Source of the DNA: Paenibacillus sp. BIC5C1
Lineage (GTDB): Bacteria > Bacillota > Bacilli > Paenibacillales > Paenibacillaceae
Assembly: GCF_032399705.1 (NCBI RefSeq)
Contig: NZ_CP135922.1
Span: forward strand, 1,984,001 to 2,048,000
Length of the DNA stretch: 64,000 nucleotides
Reading direction: 5' to 3'
The first letter of the stretch is position 1. The number at the start of each line of letters is the position of its first letter. Shown here one piece after another: positions 1-9,033 of the stretch. The position numbers and the translations under genes were made by a program. The notes below the pieces were generated by a model. It ran no database searches, was not told where the DNA came from, and saw only the letters and a list, made by a program, of their open reading frames with translations.

Positions 1-1
1 T

Positions 2-121
2 TTCTCAATGGGTATGAAGATGGCGGCAGTATTTGTCACCATGGTACCAATTATGTGTTTCTTCCCAATGCTGCAAAAACACTTTGCCAAAGGGGTATTA
101 ACAGGGGCTATCAAGACCTGA
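2..121 (+). CDS. Carbohydrate ABC transporter permease, C-terminal end (partial)
   Basis: The window opens inside a reading frame whose last 39 residues are visible. They contain a hydrophobic stretch and the tail LQKHFAKGVLTGAIKT, which is the usual ending of MalG/LplC-type sugar ABC permeases (a final membrane helix, then a short cytoplasmic end with KG and GAIKG/T). The gene lies 54 bp upstream of a solute-binding lipoprotein on the same strand, so it is probably the inner-membrane partner of that protein. The rest of the gene, and any second permease, are outside the window. Confidence 0.75.
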   Translation, partial: FSMGMKMAAVFVTMVPIMCFFPMLQKHFAKGVLTGAIKT

Positions 122-175
122 TTATACGTATAGGATTTTGCATTAAAATTCTACTAAAAAACATGGGGGTAAAAC

Positions 176-1774
176 ATGAAAACGAACAAAAAGTTGTCAG
201 TAAGAGCTCTCTTTGCCATCACGCTTAGTGTAGTTATGCTGATGGTGACCGCTTGTTCCAGCCAAGGAGCTTCAGGTGGTAACGAAAAAGATGCAGAGGG
301 AAATTACAAAGATAACCTGACCATCTCTGTAGCTAACCTGACAGAAATTAAAAACGGGAACTTGGATAATGACTTCCACAAGTTCTGGACAGACAAGTTC
401 AATGTAACATGGGATTACAACTATATCGATTGGGATTCATGGGGCGAGAAGCTTCGTCTGTGGATCAACTCTGGTGATTTGCCGGATGTAGCAGTATGGA
501 ACTATGTGCATGGCGATGCCATGAACAGTATTGATCAAGGTCTGTTCTACAAATTCCCGGATGACTGGAAAGAACGCTGGCCTAACGTGGCAGCAGCCTA
601 CAAGTTGACCGGTCTTGGGGACAAGCTGGAAGAACTGACGGGTGGAACATACGTCCTGCCAAGACCAATCTATTTTGAGAACAAACCTGCTGACCCATTG
701 ACGAACCAAATTGGTGTCATTGCGCTTCGTAAAGACTGGGCTGAAGCGGTTGGTTTCGAACTGAAAGATGCATATACAACAACTGAATTGAATGAATACG
801 CTGAGCTTGTGAAAGAAAAAGATCCAGGCAAAGTGGGCAACAAACTTGTACCTCTGTCCTATAATGCGGCAGATGCTATGACGAATATCATTATGCCGAA
901 CAGTGTGCATGCCATGACCGACACGCCGTTCTACAAAGGTGAAGATGGTCAGTTCCACTGGGGACCAGCCGATCCTGAAACTCTGACAGGACTTAAATTG
1001 ATGCAAAAAGCCTACAAAGATGGTTTGCTCAATCCTGAGTTCTACACATGGAAAAACAATGAAGGTCAAAACAACTTCAAAGTAACAGGTACAGCTGCAG
1101 TAACAAGTCTGGGCGGACTGGCTTCGTACAGACAAGGTCTGGATTCCGATATGAGAAAGAATCTGGGTGTAGATAGTGATGAACTGGTACACACAGCAAT
1201 CGTAGTGGGCGACGACGGAAAATACCGTAACATGGAGCAAGCCAACTTCTGGTCTGCATTGATCTTCAATCCAGACATCAGTGACGAGAAATTCGAACGG
1301 ATCATGGATCTGATCGACTACTCGACTACCAAAGAAGGACAATTGCTGATCAACATGGGCTTCGAAGGAACAGATTGGAAATATGATGAAAACAAAGAAC
1401 TGGTTAGCTTGCTGCCAGAAGGAACTGTTCTGGAAGACAAATACCCAGCACGTTTCGAAGGTCTGTATCTTCTGGGTGACGACTTCAGTGTTGTAAACCC
1501 TGCAATTAAAAAGGATTATCGTGATAGAGCTGTGAAACTGTTCGAGGAAAAAGCAAAACTCGGTACAGAAGGTCAATCACTCGCAACATACGACTGGGAT
1601 GTTAACCTGTACGATTCCAAAGCTAAAAGTCAGGCTTCATTCGACTACCAGAATGAATATGCCAACTTGATCCTCAAAAGTGGAGATCTTGAAGCGAACT
1701 GGAAAGAATGGGTAAACAGCAAAATGTCCCTGGTTCAACCTTATCTGGATGAACTGAACAAAGAATTCAAGTAA
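176..1774 (+). CDS. Extracellular solute-binding lipoprotein of a carbohydrate ABC importer
   Basis: 532 residues. It starts with a lipoprotein signal peptide: basic N-terminus, hydrophobic core and lipobox VTAC with the lipidated cysteine at residue 27, followed by a Ser/Gly-rich linker. The length and the aromatic-rich body are typical of the large LplA/YtcQ-type sugar-binding lipoproteins of Paenibacillus. A GGGGGT ribosome site lies 5 bp before the ATG. It sits between a permease end and GH3/GH94 enzyme genes, so it most likely binds the oligosaccharide those enzymes degrade. By analogy with the Listeria innocua sophorooligosaccharide locus, beta-1,2-gluco-oligosaccharides are the best guess. 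The ligand is inferred from the neighbours, not from binding residues. Confidence 0.85.
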   Translation: MKTNKKLSVRALFAITLSVVMLMVTACSSQGASGGNEKDAEGNYKDNLTISVANLTEIKNGNLDNDFHKFWTDKFNVTWDYNYIDWDSWGEKLRLWINSGDLPDVAVWNYVHGDAMNSIDQGLFYKFPDDWKERWPNVAAAYKLTGLGDKLEELTGGTYVLPRPIYFENKPADPLTNQIGVIALRKDWAEAVGFELKDAYTTTELNEYAELVKEKDPGKVGNKLVPLSYNAADAMTNIIMPNSVHAMTDTPFYKGEDGQFHWGPADPETLTGLKLMQKAYKDGLLNPEFYTWKNNEGQNNFKVTGTAAVTSLGGLASYRQGLDSDMRKNLGVDSDELVHTAIVVGDDGKYRNMEQANFWSALIFNPDISDEKFERIMDLIDYSTTKEGQLLINMGFEGTDWKYDENKELVSLLPEGTVLEDKYPARFEGLYLLGDDFSVVNPAIKKDYRDRAVKLFEEKAKLGTEGQSLATYDWDVNLYDSKAKSQASFDYQNEYANLILKSGDLEANWKEWVNSKMSLVQPYLDELNKEFK

Positions 1775-1792
1775 TCATTCAGTAATTAGCAA

Positions 1793-1873
1793 GATGGGAT
1801 GTGACAGGTGTGTTCTGTCGGTCCCATCCAATCGAACCCGGTGCGCGGTCTCTCCCCGAACGCAGCCGGGTTC
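1793..1873 (+). terminator. Double hairpin between binding-protein and GH3 genes (attenuating or stabilising)
   Basis: Two successive hairpins fill the gap. The first pairs GATGGGA (1793-1799) with TCCCATC (1822-1828), with an inner GACAG/CTGTC stem. The second pairs GAACCCGG (1834-1841) with CCGGGTTC (1866-1873), extended by TGCG/CGCA, and is followed by TTTATTTC. The weak T tract suggests partial termination or 3'-end protection, which would make binding protein more abundant than the downstream enzymes. Confidence 0.6.
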
Positions 1874-1908
1874 TTTATTTCAACAACATGTAGTGGAGGA
1901 TAACGTCT

Positions 1909-4074
1909 ATGAATAACGAGCAGTTGCTAGACCTTGTAAAACAAATGACCTTGGAAGAAAAAACGGCCCAGCTGCTTCAGCTGACCGCTAACTTTTATGA
2001 AGGAACCAGTGTTGAAGGTCAGATCACAGGTCCAATGGAAGAGATGGGAATCACGGAGCAGTCCGTGGATGCCAGTGGCTCCATTCTGGGATTGTCCGGT
2101 GCACAGGCCATTATTGATGTACAGCAAGCTTACCTGAAAAAAAGCCGTCTCGGCATTCCGCTCCTGTTCATGGCGGACGTTGTGCATGGTTTTAAAACCA
2201 TTTTCCCCATCCCGCTTGCCATTGGCTGTTCATGGGACACTGAATTGGCAGAGAAAAGTGCTGAGATTGCAGCACGTGAATCCGCCGTATCTGGCCTCCA
2301 TGTTACTTTTGCACCGATGGTCGATCTCGTTCGTGATCCGCGCTGGGGTCGTGTAATGGAGACAACAGGAGAAGATCCTTATTTGAACAGTCTGTTCTCT
2401 GCGGCGTTTGTACGTGGCTATCAGGGCGACAGTTTGAAGGATGAGCCGGATCGTCTGGCGGCTTGTGTAAAGCACTTTGCAGCATATGGAGCAGCAGAAG
2501 GTGGTCGTGATTACAACACGGTCGACATGTCTGAACACAACTTGCGTGAGTACTATTTACCGGCTTACAAGGCAGCACTGGATGCAGGCGTAGAAATGGT
2601 TATGGCTTCATTCAATACCGTAGAGGGTATTCCAGCGAGCGGAAATGAGAAGCTCATGCGTGACATTTTGCGTGACGAGTGGGGATTTGATGGTGTTTTG
2701 ATCTCGGATTGGGCTTCCATTCGCGAGATGATTGCTCATGGCGCAGCTGAAGATGATCGTGAAGCTGCATACCGCGCCATTCGTGCAGGAGTGGACATCG
2801 AGATGATGACACCTTGTTATGTCCATCATCTGCCAGAGTTGATCAAGAACGGGGAAGTGGAAGAAACGCTCATTGATGAAGCGGTGCTGCGTATTTTGCA
2901 ACTGAAAGAAAAGCTGGGATTGTTCGACAATCCTCTGCGTGCAGCTGATCCGGAGCGTGAGCGTGAGATTGTGTTCTCGAAAGAGCATCGTCAGGTATCG
3001 TATGAGCTTGCAACCAAATCGGCTGTATTGTTGAAAAACGATAATGACGTTCTTCCGCTGAAGCCAGATGCCAATGTAGCGTTAATTGGACCTTTTGCTC
3101 AAAGTGAAGACATTCTCGGATGGTGGTCCTGTGAAGGTGTTAAAGAAGATGCCGTTAAACTCGGAACTGCTTTGCAGGAACGTCTTACTGCCGGGAAAGT
3201 TCATGTGGCTCAAGGTAGCAACGTTCACACAATCACCGCTGAACAGATTGCTGAAGCGCTTGAAGTAGCAAGCAAAGCTGATCTGATCGTGCTTGCACTT
3301 GGTGAAGATTCCGAAATGAGTGGTGAAGGTGGATCGCGTACAGATATTCGTTTGCCGGCAGCTCAACTGGAATTGGTCAAACAGCTCAAAACAGCGGGTA
3401 AACCAATCGCCAGCGTTATTTTCAACGGTCGCCCTCTGGACTTACATGGTGTATTTGAAGAATCCGATGCTGTGCTTGAAGCGTGGTTCCCGGGCAGTGA
3501 GGGTGGAGCGGCTATTGCTGATGTATTGACAGGTGTGGTGAATCCATCTGCGCGTCTAACGATGTCCTTCCCTCAATCTGTAGGTCAGATACCGGTATAT
3601 TACAATCATTTTAATACAGGACGTCCACTCAATCCGCAAAAGACGGAAGAGCGTTATGTTTCCAAATATATTGATAGTCCGAATGATCCGCTGCTTCCGT
3701 TTGGCTACGGCTTGTCATACACTTCGTTTGAGTATGGTGACCTGGAAGTATCAAGCAATGAAATGACAGCTGATCAACCTCTGACGGTCCAAGTGCGTGT
3801 AACCAATGATGGCGAGCGTGCTGGCGTGGAGACGGTTCAGTTGTATGTACGTGATGTCACTGGTGAAGTTGTGCGTCCAATGCGTGAGCTGAAAGGTTAT
3901 GTTAAGCTGTCACTCGCACCGGGTGAAAGTGGTACGGCTACATTTACATTAAGCGAAGAACAGCTTCGTTATCATCATTCCGATTTGAGTCATCGCAGTG
4001 ATAAAGGAACGTTCCACATCTTCGTAGGGCCGAATAGCCGCGATACATTGGAAAGCACGTTCAAGCTGGTGTAA
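1909..4074 (+). CDS. Glycoside hydrolase family 3 beta-glucosidase
   Basis: 721 residues, the usual length for a cytoplasmic BglX-like GH3 enzyme; no signal peptide. The N-terminal TIM-barrel domain carries KHFAAYG near residue 185 and the nucleophile motif ISDW with Asp267. The alpha/beta sandwich domain follows (VALIGPFA, AWFPGSEGG, LPFGYGLSYTSF), and a fibronectin III-like domain closes the protein from about residue 620. GGAGGA lies 8 bp before the ATG. It hydrolyses beta-glucosidic bonds from the non-reducing end. Next to a GH94-type phosphorylase it probably trims short beta-1,2-gluco-oligosaccharides (sophorose), as the GH3 enzyme of the L. innocua locus does. Linkage specificity cannot be read directly. 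Confidence 0.9.
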   Translation: MNNEQLLDLVKQMTLEEKTAQLLQLTANFYEGTSVEGQITGPMEEMGITEQSVDASGSILGLSGAQAIIDVQQAYLKKSRLGIPLLFMADVVHGFKTIFPIPLAIGCSWDTELAEKSAEIAARESAVSGLHVTFAPMVDLVRDPRWGRVMETTGEDPYLNSLFSAAFVRGYQGDSLKDEPDRLAACVKHFAAYGAAEGGRDYNTVDMSEHNLREYYLPAYKAALDAGVEMVMASFNTVEGIPASGNEKLMRDILRDEWGFDGVLISDWASIREMIAHGAAEDDREAAYRAIRAGVDIEMMTPCYVHHLPELIKNGEVEETLIDEAVLRILQLKEKLGLFDNPLRAADPEREREIVFSKEHRQVSYELATKSAVLLKNDNDVLPLKPDANVALIGPFAQSEDILGWWSCEGVKEDAVKLGTALQERLTAGKVHVAQGSNVHTITAEQIAEALEVASKADLIVLALGEDSEMSGEGGSRTDIRLPAAQLELVKQLKTAGKPIASVIFNGRPLDLHGVFEESDAVLEAWFPGSEGGAAIADVLTGVVNPSARLTMSFPQSVGQIPVYYNHFNTGRPLNPQKTEERYVSKYIDSPNDPLLPFGYGLSYTSFEYGDLEVSSNEMTADQPLTVQVRVTNDGERAGVETVQLYVRDVTGEVVRPMRELKGYVKLSLAPGESGTATFTLSEEQLRYHHSDLSHRSDKGTFHIFVGPNSRDTLESTFKLV

Positions 4075-4135
4075 AGGGATACACCTCATATCGATGAATG
4101 GATTGAACTCATCATATAAAAGCAGCAAATCTGCA

Positions 4136-4176
4136 CTGCCTTGTTCTCTTCTGTTCAGCAGCGGGGAACAAGGCAG
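4136..4176 (+). repeat. Strong hairpin before the GH94 gene
   Basis: CTGCCTTGTTC (4136-4146) and GAACAAGGCAG (4166-4176) form an 11-bp stem with a 19-nt loop. There is no T tract; a GGAGG ribosome site follows within 10 nt. It is more likely an mRNA processing or stability element, or a modulator of translation of the next gene, than a terminator. Confidence 0.55.
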
Positions 4177-4187
4177 GATAGGAGGAT

Positions 4188-7100
4188 ATGAATAGATATA
4201 TGAAGACCATGAATAAATCTCAAATCAACGTGCAATCCGGCGATCTGTGCTTTACGTTCTGGGAAAGCGGTGATTTGTTCAAGGCTGTAAGTGGAACAAC
4301 GATGATTAATCAGTGGATGGCTAGTCCAGTGGACGGCTCAATGAACAATCTGTACTTGCGTTTTCATAGTGATTCCGGTATTCGTTTTGTGCCAATGCTT
4401 GGCATTCACTCCGACAGCCAGGTAAGCACCGACGGCAGTCGTATGGTATGGACAGGTACCGCTGAGGGCGTAGGCTATCAGGTTGTATTTGCTCCAACAG
4501 CACCAGGTGTATGGTTCTGGGATGTAACCGTAAACGGTAATGGAGAAGAGGTCGACGTGGTCTATGGTCAGGATGTCGGCAATGCGGATCAAGGTGCGGT
4601 ACGTAGCAATGAGGCTTACTTGTCGCAATACATCGACCATGCTGTATTTGAGGATGCGAAGCTGGGATATATCGTAGCTTCACGGCAGAATCAACCGCAG
4701 GGCGGGGCTTTTCCTTATCTTCAACAGGGTTCATTAACCCGTGCAGCAGGCTATTCCACAGATGGATTTCAGTTCTTTGGTTTGAGTTACAAGGAAACGA
4801 ATGTCCCTGAAAGTCTGAGCAAGCCAACACTTGCGAATGAAGTGTACCAGTATGAATTTGCATACACAGCTCTGCAGTCCGAAAAAGTGGTGTTGAGTGG
4901 TGAAGCTCGTTTTGTGTTCTATGGACTCTTTCAGGCTAACCACCCTGAAGCGGTGAAGGAACTCGAATACCAGAATGTTGTCAAACAGGCTTGGGACGAG
5001 TACGAAGCGAAGCGTCAAGAGGATGCACACACGGTACAGGCAGTATCCAACGTATTTCCAAAAGTATCTCTCCATCGGGTAATCGGTGAACCCTTGCCTA
5101 CTTTATCGATGACCGAAGAAGAAGTGAACTCCCGCTTCCCGGCTTCGAAGAGACATCAGGAAGAGCGCGCGGATGGCGAATTGCTGGCGTTCTTTACAGA
5201 TACCTATGAGCATATTGTGCTGAAGGAAAAGGAAATGCGCGTGGAACGTCCGCATGGACACATTCTGATGAGTGGCAACAATGTGAAGCTGGGTCAGAAC
5301 GTAATCACTACGTCTTCCTATATGTATGGTATTTTCAATTCCCATGTGGTTGTTGGAAATACGAACTTCAATAAAATGATGAGCAACGCACGTAGTGCAC
5401 TCAACATACCCAAATCATCCGGTCAGCGGATCTACGTCGAGGTTGAGGGAATCTTCCACCTACTCACGATGCCTTCCCTGTTTGAAATGGGCTTCAACTA
5501 TGTTCGCTGGTATTACAAAACAGCTGAGGATACGCTGATCATCACAAATTATACAACTCTGGATACGCCTGAAGTACATCTTCATGTGAAGTCGGAAAAA
5601 GGAAAAGCTTATAGATACCTAATTACCAATCAGATTACGATGAATGTGAATGAATATGAACTGCCTGTTCATGTTTCCGAGCAGAATGGTGAACTGAGCT
5701 TCAAGGCAGATCACAGTTCCCTTAGTGCCAAAGTGTATCCGAATCTGGAGTACCGCATGCGGGTAAGCGGAGCAGGAGTGAAGGTTGGTGATGAGACTGA
5801 ACTGGCTAGTGGAGTAAACGCAGGCGACGACTCACTCACGATTTTACGGCTGGACAGCAGCGCTGAATGGACATTGACCATTCAAGGTCTGTTGGAAGGT
5901 GGACAGGCTGCATCATCGACACGCAGCTTTGAAGAGGAAGTGGCCGCTTATCGCGCCTTCTATGCAGAAGTGATGAATGGTTTCCATTTGTCCCAACCTC
6001 AGAAGCAAGGAGCAGACGAGTTGTTCAAAGTGAATGCTCTAGCATGGTGGTACACTCACAATATGCTGGTGCATTACTCTGTTCCTCACGGATTGGAACA
6101 ATATGGCGGTGCAGCTTGGGGAACACGCGATGTCTGCCAGGGTCCGGTCGAATACTTTATGGCTACACAAAAGTATGAGCAGGTTCGCGATATTCTGAAG
6201 ACAGTTTACTCGCATCAGTATGAGGATGACGGCAACTGGCCGCAATGGTTTATGTTCGATCGTTATTTCAAAGTTCAACAGGAAGAAAGCCATGGTGACA
6301 TTATTGTTTGGCCTCTTAAAGTGTTAAGTGATTATCTGATTGCTACCAAGGATTATTCGATTCTGAATGAGGAAGTACCTTATACCGTAAAACATGGTTT
6401 TGATTTTACGGATCAGACAGCCAGCGTGCTGGAGCATGCCCAGAAAGAGCTGGAGTATATCCGCAGCCATTTCCTGCATGATACATTCCTCTCTTCATAT
6501 GGTGACGGGGACTGGGACGATACATTACAGCCTGCCAATGCTCAATTGAAGCAATATATGGTCAGCAGCTGGACTGTGGCGCTCACTTATCAAACGTTGA
6601 AGCAGCTATCCAGAGCGCTTGCGCCAGTGAAACCGGAGCTCTCATCCGAGTTAAATGACATGGCAGCGGGTGTGAAAAGGGACTTCAGCAAGTATATGCT
6701 GGATACCGATGTGATTCCCGGCTTTGTATATATGGAAGATCCGGCACAAGCGAAGCGCATGCTGCATCCGGATGACAGTGAGACAGGTATTCAATACCGT
6801 TTGCTGCCGATGACACGCAGCATGATTGCCGAGTTGCTGGAGCCTGAGCAAGCGCAATCTCATTATGAATTGATTAAGGACAAGCTGTACTGTCCGGATG
6901 GTGTCAGATTGATGAATCGTCCAGCACAGTATGATGGCGGCGTCAGCACTCATTTCAAACGTGCAGAGCAGGCGTCCAACTTCGGACGTGAAGTGGGCTT
7001 GCAATATGTTCATGCTCACATCCGCTATATTGAAGCCATGGCGAAGCTAGGCAACCCGGATGAGGTCTGGAATGGCCTGGGTATTATCAATCCAGTGGGT

Positions 7101-7571
7101 ATTCAGGAAGCTGTTCCTAACGCAGATTTGCGTCAAAGTAATGCCTACTTCAGCAGCTCTGACGGGAAATTCAATAACCGTTACGCAGCGCAGGAACAGT
7201 TTGATAAACTTCGCACCGGAGATGTGCAGGTGAAGGGCGGCTGGAGAATCTACTCCAGTGGACCGGGAATCTACATGAATCAGCTCATTTCGAACGCTCT
7301 GGGTATTCGTCAGGAGGAAGAAGATCTGATTCTGGACCCTGTGTTACCTGTCAGCTTGGATGGTTTGCATTTTGATTTCCAATTTGCCGGCAAAAAAGTT
7401 ACCTTCGTCTATCATCTCAGCGGAGAGGCCGTACAACGTATTGTGCTGAATGGCAAGGAACTGGATACAACTAGGCTGCAACAACCTTATCGTCTTGGTG
7501 GACTGCGTATTTCGCGTAAGGAGCTTGAACAGAGCCTGAGCGAAAATAACGTGATTGAGATTTACAGTTAA
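4188..7571 (+). CDS. GH94-type glycoside phosphorylase, probable 1,2-beta-oligoglucan phosphorylase
   Basis: 1127 residues, matching the roughly 1100-residue 1,2-beta-oligoglucan phosphorylases and longer than cellobiose phosphorylase (about 800). An N-terminal beta-sandwich region precedes an (alpha/alpha)6 barrel starting near residue 600. The motif GDWDDTLQ around residues 775-780 supplies the candidate general acid Asp, as in the DWND/DWDD motifs of GH94. Family enzymes split the bond with phosphate, releasing glucose 1-phosphate. The order binding protein, GH3, GH94, LacI matches the sophorooligosaccharide operon of Listeria innocua. The GGAGG site is only 2 bp before ATG 4188, so the in-frame ATG at 4200 may be the true start. 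Family is fairly certain; linkage is inference from length and context. Confidence 0.8.
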   Translation: MNRYMKTMNKSQINVQSGDLCFTFWESGDLFKAVSGTTMINQWMASPVDGSMNNLYLRFHSDSGIRFVPMLGIHSDSQVSTDGSRMVWTGTAEGVGYQVVFAPTAPGVWFWDVTVNGNGEEVDVVYGQDVGNADQGAVRSNEAYLSQYIDHAVFEDAKLGYIVASRQNQPQGGAFPYLQQGSLTRAAGYSTDGFQFFGLSYKETNVPESLSKPTLANEVYQYEFAYTALQSEKVVLSGEARFVFYGLFQANHPEAVKELEYQNVVKQAWDEYEAKRQEDAHTVQAVSNVFPKVSLHRVIGEPLPTLSMTEEEVNSRFPASKRHQEERADGELLAFFTDTYEHIVLKEKEMRVERPHGHILMSGNNVKLGQNVITTSSYMYGIFNSHVVVGNTNFNKMMSNARSALNIPKSSGQRIYVEVEGIFHLLTMPSLFEMGFNYVRWYYKTAEDTLIITNYTTLDTPEVHLHVKSEKGKAYRYLITNQITMNVNEYELPVHVSEQNGELSFKADHSSLSAKVYPNLEYRMRVSGAGVKVGDETELASGVNAGDDSLTILRLDSSAEWTLTIQGLLEGGQAASSTRSFEEEVAAYRAFYAEVMNGFHLSQPQKQGADELFKVNALAWWYTHNMLVHYSVPHGLEQYGGAAWGTRDVCQGPVEYFMATQKYEQVRDILKTVYSHQYEDDGNWPQWFMFDRYFKVQQEESHGDIIVWPLKVLSDYLIATKDYSILNEEVPYTVKHGFDFTDQTASVLEHAQKELEYIRSHFLHDTFLSSYGDGDWDDTLQPANAQLKQYMVSSWTVALTYQTLKQLSRALAPVKPELSSELNDMAAGVKRDFSKYMLDTDVIPGFVYMEDPAQAKRMLHPDDSETGIQYRLLPMTRSMIAELLEPEQAQSHYELIKDKLYCPDGVRLMNRPAQYDGGVSTHFKRAEQASNFGREVGLQYVHAHIRYIEAMAKLGNPDEVWNGLGIINPVGIQEAVPNADLRQSNAYFSSSDGKFNNRYAAQEQFDKLRTGDVQVKGGWRIYSSGPGIYMNQLISNALGIRQEEEDLILDPVLPVSLDGLHFDFQFAGKKVTFVYHLSGEAVQRIVLNGKELDTTRLQQPYRLGGLRISRKELEQSLSENNVIEIYS

Positions 7572-7617
7572 TCGTGTAAACGTTAGTCCATTTTATCAGG
7601 TATAAATATTTTAGATG

Positions 7618-7645
7618 TCAGGTCCTTCGATTTCGAAGGGCCTGA
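7618..7645 (+). repeat. Compact 12-bp hairpin between GH94 and lacI-type genes
   Basis: TCAGGTCCTTCG (7618-7629) pairs with CGAAGGGCCTGA (7634-7645) around an ATTT loop, with one G-U pair. No T tract follows. It may protect the 3' end of the phosphorylase message or reduce read-through into the regulator gene. Confidence 0.55.
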
Positions 7646-7670
7646 TGAACATAACAGGGGAGCGAAGAAT

Positions 7671-8687
7671 GTGGTCAGTATCAAGGATATCGCCAAACAG
7701 GCGGGAGTTTCGATCTCTACCGTGTCATATGCTCTGAATGGTAGCAACAAAGTGACAGATGAGACCCGTTCCAAAATTTTGGCTATCGCCAAAGAGCTGA
7801 ACTATGTTCCCAATGCTGCTGCCAGAACATTGAAGAAGAGAGAATCCAAAATTCTGGGTGTATTTCTGACGGATTTTAGCGGGGATGTATATGGAGACTT
7901 GCTTAGTGGTATGAAATCTGTATGTAACGCGCAAGGGTACGACCTGATTGTGTGCAGCGGAAAGCAATCTCATCGAATGCTTCCGGAGCGAATGATTGAT
8001 GGTGCTGTCATTCTGGATCATACATTTGCGAGCAAGGAACTAATGCAATATGCAGATAGAGGGCACAAGATTGTCGTTCTTGACCGGGAACTGGATCACC
8101 CCAATATTAATCAGGTTCTGCTGGATAACAAGGCAGGAGCAACCCTTGCGATGGAGCATTTGATTGAACAGGGACACACGAAGATCTATGTCGTGACAGG
8201 TCCGGAAGGTTCATTTGACTCGGCTCAGCGGTTGAAGGCTGTGAGGCAAGTATCGGAGCGGGAAGCGAATGTGGAATGGATTGAGATCACAGGAGATTTT
8301 GAGAAGAGTGGCGGAGAACGGGCAGCCGAACGTATTATTCAGGAATATACTCAACCAGTTGGGGTATTTTGTCTCAATGACGAGATGGCGATTGGGATGT
8401 GTGACCGGCTCGCTGATAGCGAGTTAAACATTGGTCAGGAAATTGATATTATTGGATTCGATAATATTGAACTCAGCAAATATGTGCAGCCAAGACTGGT
8501 CACTATTGATTATTCCAAACGAAAATGGGGCGCACTGGCAGCCGAACAATTAATCAAAATTATTGCCGGAGAGCCTGTGGATCATGAACGCATCTACGTG
8601 ACACTGGTGGAGGGCGGGTCGGTAAACAGCAAGGTTCAGTCAGCATATCTTGCGCAAGCCCAAAGTGAAAAGGCGGTTAGCTATTGA
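7671..8687 (+). CDS. LacI-family transcriptional regulator of the upstream operon
   Basis: 338 residues with a GTG start and a GGGGAG ribosome site 7 bp upstream. The N-terminus (IKDIAKQAGVSISTVSYALNG) is a standard LacI helix-turn-helix with the hinge AAARTLKKRES at residues 47-57. The rest is a periplasmic-binding-protein-like effector domain with the IIGFDNIE motif of the family. It is the last gene of the carbohydrate operon, so it probably senses the imported sugar or a breakdown product and represses the operon. The operator lies outside the window, upstream of the permease genes. Confidence 0.88.
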   Translation: MVSIKDIAKQAGVSISTVSYALNGSNKVTDETRSKILAIAKELNYVPNAAARTLKKRESKILGVFLTDFSGDVYGDLLSGMKSVCNAQGYDLIVCSGKQSHRMLPERMIDGAVILDHTFASKELMQYADRGHKIVVLDRELDHPNINQVLLDNKAGATLAMEHLIEQGHTKIYVVTGPEGSFDSAQRLKAVRQVSEREANVEWIEITGDFEKSGGERAAERIIQEYTQPVGVFCLNDEMAIGMCDRLADSELNIGQEIDIIGFDNIELSKYVQPRLVTIDYSKRKWGALAAEQLIKIIAGEPVDHERIYVTLVEGGSVNSKVQSAYLAQAQSEKAVSY

Positions 8688-8741
8688 CGATGTTGCCCCC
8701 TCTTCATTCCATGCATGTTGTGTCAAACGATGATGGTACAG

Positions 8742-8793
8742 CAAGAGACAAGGCTTAGAAGAATTGAATCATTCTTTTAAGCCTTGTCTCTTG
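8742..8793 (+). terminator. Terminator after the LacI gene
   Basis: A perfect 15-bp stem (8742-8756 with 8779-8793, sequence CAAGAGACAAGGCTT) encloses a 22-nt loop with further pairing. A TTGTTTAGC tail follows. It ends the sugar operon. Confidence 0.75.
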
Positions 8794-8825
8794 TTTAGCT
8801 TCTTTATTTGACCCATTATAAAATG

Positions 8826-8848
8826 AAAAAACCTCTCACCAGGAGAGG
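8826..8848 (-). terminator. Terminator of the small membrane peptide gene
   Basis: On the minus strand CCTCTC-CTGGT-GAGAGG is followed at once by six T, 9 nt after the stop codon of the 34-residue reading frame. Confidence 0.75.
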
Positions 8849-8856
8849 CTTGGCCC

Positions 8857-8961
8857 TTAAAGGCCCTTGGTTTTGTCATTGTTGTAGGATGAAGTGAGAA
8901 TGCCTGTAAGGAAGAGAGCCAATACAATTGCAATAATCCAAAATGTCAGTGAAAATGACAT
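8857..8961 (-). CDS. Small single-span membrane peptide, 34 residues
   Basis: The reading frame begins MSFSLTFWIIAIVLALFLTG and ends YNNDKTKGL. It is one hydrophobic helix (about residues 5-22) with a short polar tail. An AGGAGGT ribosome site lies 9 bp before the ATG and an intrinsic terminator follows directly, so it looks like a complete single-gene unit despite its size. I recognise no family. Possible roles are modulation of a membrane partner or a stress or sporulation peptide; nothing in the sequence decides. The convergent LacI gene and the divergently organised NAGPA operon give no functional clue. Confidence 0.65.
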   Translation of the reverse strand: MSFSLTFWIIAIVLALFLTGILTSSYNNDKTKGL

Positions 8962-9033
8962 ACCATAGCACCTCCTGCAAAATCTTTACTTCTATTATAA
9001 CCATTATAGGAAGAAAAGAAATGCTTCACTCCA

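Noticed and set aside
437..1576. Long open frame (379 codons) on the minus strand inside the first binding-protein gene
   Set aside because: Lies wholly inside a clear lipoprotein gene, lacks a ribosome site and its composition (many Phe, Cys, His, Gln) is that of an antisense shadow.
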